This document shows positions 23,673 to 23,866 of a stretch of DNA of 23,866 nt, in pieces. A program made the translations under genes and the position numbers. Location of the stretch: positions 1-23,866 of the forward strand of contig JBAXAR010000022.1 in the NCBI GenBank assembly GCA_037142475.1. The letters run 5' to 3'. This stretch comes from CAIUMH01 sp037142475 (GTDB lineage Bacteria; Actinomycetota; Acidimicrobiia; Acidimicrobiales; RAAP-2). The notes below the pieces were generated by a model. The model made no database searches and was not told the DNA's origin. It worked only from the letters and a program-made list of their open reading frames with translations. Numbering within the stretch: the first letter of the stretch is position 1; each line of letters begins with the position of its first letter.

Positions 23673-23866
23673 ATGGTTCCTCGCCGCGTCGCCATAGTTC
23701 CCCACACCCACTGGGACCGGGAGTGGTACTCCCCGTTTCAGACCTTCCGCATGAACCTTGTCGACATGCTCGATGGGCTCATCGATCTTCTCGAGTCTGA
23801 CCCCTCCTACGAACGCTTCATGCTCGACGGTCAGATGGCCGTTGTCGATGACTACCTCGAGATACG
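23673..23866 (+). CDS. Glycoside hydrolase family 38 (alpha-mannosidase), N-terminal part, cut by window end
   Basis: Sixty-four codons are visible and the frame is open to the window end. The N-terminus VAIVPHTHWDREWYSPFQTFR (read from residue 6) contains HTHWDREW, the GH38 motif in which the second His (13) and Asp (15) bind the catalytic zinc. MLDGQMAVVDDYLEI further on fits the following strand and helix of this family. These enzymes remove alpha-mannose from glycans or related glycosides. No signal peptide is seen, so it is probably cytoplasmic. It diverges from the MatB-like ligase. The substrate and full length cannot be judged here. Confidence 0.88.
   Translation, partial: MVPRRVAIVPHTHWDREWYSPFQTFRMNLVDMLDGLIDLLESDPSYERFMLDGQMAVVDDYLEI

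Overview
The window looks like part of a high-GC actinobacterial chromosome, most likely from the Acidimicrobiia or a neighbouring class; that placement is an inference. The reasons are the actinobacterial type of 2-oxoglutarate decarboxylase/dehydrogenase (Kgd, E2 catalytic domain fused to E1), dense coding on both strands, GTG/TTG starts, and repeated leaderless-type promoters in which a TANNNT box lies 6-7 bases before the start codon. I see no tRNA, rRNA, CRISPR array, insertion sequence or phage gene. It is mostly a core-genome segment.

Left edge (1-2577, minus strand): an alpha/beta hydrolase, a membrane-anchored MurF-like Mur ligase and the N-terminus of a D-Ala-D-Ala ligase-type ATP-grasp enzyme. 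They form one operon for cell-wall precursors or a related peptide-type conjugate. The last gene runs off the window through a perfect 54-bp palindrome at bases 1-54, which may be an assembly fold-back. Next (2703-6005, plus strand) come a short UvrD/Rep-type helicase and a thiamine-diphosphate enzyme of the acetolactate synthase superfamily.

Centre (6002-12338, minus strand): kgd, then a multidomain RNA-binding protein, a FabZ-like hot-dog dehydratase and exonuclease III, closely packed or overlapping. The RNA-related protein is the most unusual gene here. It has an NYN/PIN-type ribonuclease domain, two almost identical IF-2 N-terminal modules, an arginine run and a C-terminal S1-like domain, which suggests an RNase directed to RNA or ribosomes. 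Divergent from kgd (12406-15458, plus strand) are an alpha/beta hydrolase, a TIGR01777 NAD(P)-binding protein and an acyl-CoA dehydrogenase.

Right part: a peptide/nickel-type ABC importer (binding protein and two permeases, 15564-19420, plus strand) meets its probable fused two-domain ATPase (19432-21453, minus strand) head-on. Upstream of the ATPase on the minus strand are rnhB and a malonyl-CoA-synthetase-like ligase. A GH38 alpha-mannosidase gene starts divergently at 23673 and is cut by the window end.
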